Part shown: piece after piece, positions 63,275 to 64,000 of the stretch
How positions within the stretch are numbered: the first letter of the stretch is position 1
How the letters are laid out: each line of letters starts with the position of its first letter
Assembly: GCA_905221605.1 (NCBI GenBank)
Contig: CAJNDS010000502.1
Location: 703,501-767,500, forward strand
DNA length: 64,000 nucleotides
Source of the DNA: Symbiodinium natans
Taxonomy: Eukaryota > Sar > Dinophyceae > Suessiales > Symbiodiniaceae
Reading direction: 5' to 3'
The notes under the pieces: generated by a model
Seen by the model: only the letters and a program-made list of their open reading frames with translations
The model's database searches: none
What the model was told of the DNA's origin: nothing
Made by a program: the position numbers and the translations under genes

Positions 63275-63345
63275 TGCTTCATGATGAGGCGCCTCCGATT
63301 GCTGGAGTGCGCCTCCCAGGCGAAGTCTCTGGGGGGTGTCGCGTG
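63275..63345 (+). CDS. Candidate exon, unidentified
   Basis: It follows a pyrimidine-rich TTTTTCTTCAG and reads C-F-M-M-R-R-L-R-L-L-E-C-A-S-Q-A-K-S-L-G before T/G-rich intron-like sequence. The donor is ambiguous (several GC). Not recognised. The last 650 bases of the window contain one short TTTAGGG pair near 63654 and no supported gene. Confidence 0.35.
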
Positions 63346-64000
63346 GGCTTTTAGGGTTTTGAGGGCAGGGGGGGGGGGGGGTTGGGGCTATAGGGCTCTA
63401 GGGGTTTCAGGGGCGTTAGGGGGTTTTAGGGTTTTAGTGCCTTAGGGTTTTGTAGCTTTAGGGTTTTTCGGGTGTGGTGATTTGCATAGGGCTTTGAAAG
63501 AGGTGTTCTTACACAGCGCTCGCTCTTGAGCTCCTGCGAGTCGGGTCGCCCTTTTGATTCCTTTGCTGAGTGCCAGTTTGGCCATGGCCCCTTTTGTGGC
63601 CCCACAAGGCCACAGCACTTCTGGAAATTCCGAGCTCCTGGCTTCTTTCAGGGTTTAGGGTTTAGGGGTTCAGGGTCCCGTCATGGAGCTCGCAGCAGGA
63701 TTGCGCCCAAAGCTTGGAGTAAAGTCGCCGGCATGAACAGTTTTGAGCATGTGTTGAGGGTTTCGGGACCGGCTGCTGAAGTATGTTGTATTCTGTGTCC
63801 TTGACTGTCTTCTCGGCCCGCTAACTATGTACTGAAACAGAAGCTCAGCATCTCTCAGAATTGCATGTCTGGACAGTGAAGAAATAGGTCCAGCCAGATG
63901 TGTCGAGTGAATGTCCTTCGAACTCAAGGACCCAATAATTTCGGGTTGTCAGCACTTTTCGTGAACCGCACTTTGGATGGCTACCCCCCGGCCAAACGCC

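Overview
The window looks like nuclear DNA of a dinoflagellate. Three things point there. Dozens of short arrays of the plant/dinoflagellate-type telomere heptamer (TTTAGGG on one strand, CCCTAAA on the other) are scattered over the whole 64 kb. Protein-coding information is cut into very small GC-rich exons whose introns open with GC, GA or GT and close with AG, usually followed by G. There is also a Ty1/copia element of unusual domain content. I see no rRNA gene, no complete tRNA gene and no CRISPR array.

Layout. 0-10 kb: telomere-like arrays, poly-G tracts, a TTATCATTA microsatellite, and isolated exon-like islands that I cannot name. 10.5-28.7 kb: a plus-strand gene for a capsular-polysaccharide-synthesis-type (GT32-like) glycosyltransferase, readable as about twelve exons of 30-107 bp that join in phase; one of its introns (15-21.4 kb) contains coiled-coil coding segments that may be a nested gene or pseudogene. 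32.8-34.7 kb: three tiny exons of the exosome subunit CSL4, also in phase. 38.69-49.81 kb: an 11.1-kb Ty1/copia retrotransposon on the minus strand with identical 327-bp LTRs, inserted in a TTTAGGG array with a TAGGG target duplication. 49.8-64 kb: more telomere-like arrays, a 13-copy higher-order minisatellite, a C-tract, small inverted-repeat elements and several exon-like islands on the plus strand.

Two themes tie the window together. First, many introns begin near a TTTAGGG array and end near a CCCTAAA array, so each intron carries complementary ends that could fold its splice sites together, or that mark the intron as an insertion with telomere-like inverted ends. Second, the retrotransposon is unusual. 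It has a primer-binding site complementary to the anticodon arm of a Met tRNA (half-tRNA priming, as in Drosophila copia). Its Gag has both a CCCH and a CCHC finger. A 2OG-Fe(II)-dioxygenase-like domain sits between integrase and reverse transcriptase, and a membrane segment plus a Cys/His motif follow RNase H.

Nearly all other open frames in the window come from homopolymers, microsatellites or the antisense strand of the retrotransposon and are not annotated. Exon boundaries were placed by eye from reading frame, splice signals and remembered family motifs; no database or transcript evidence was available.
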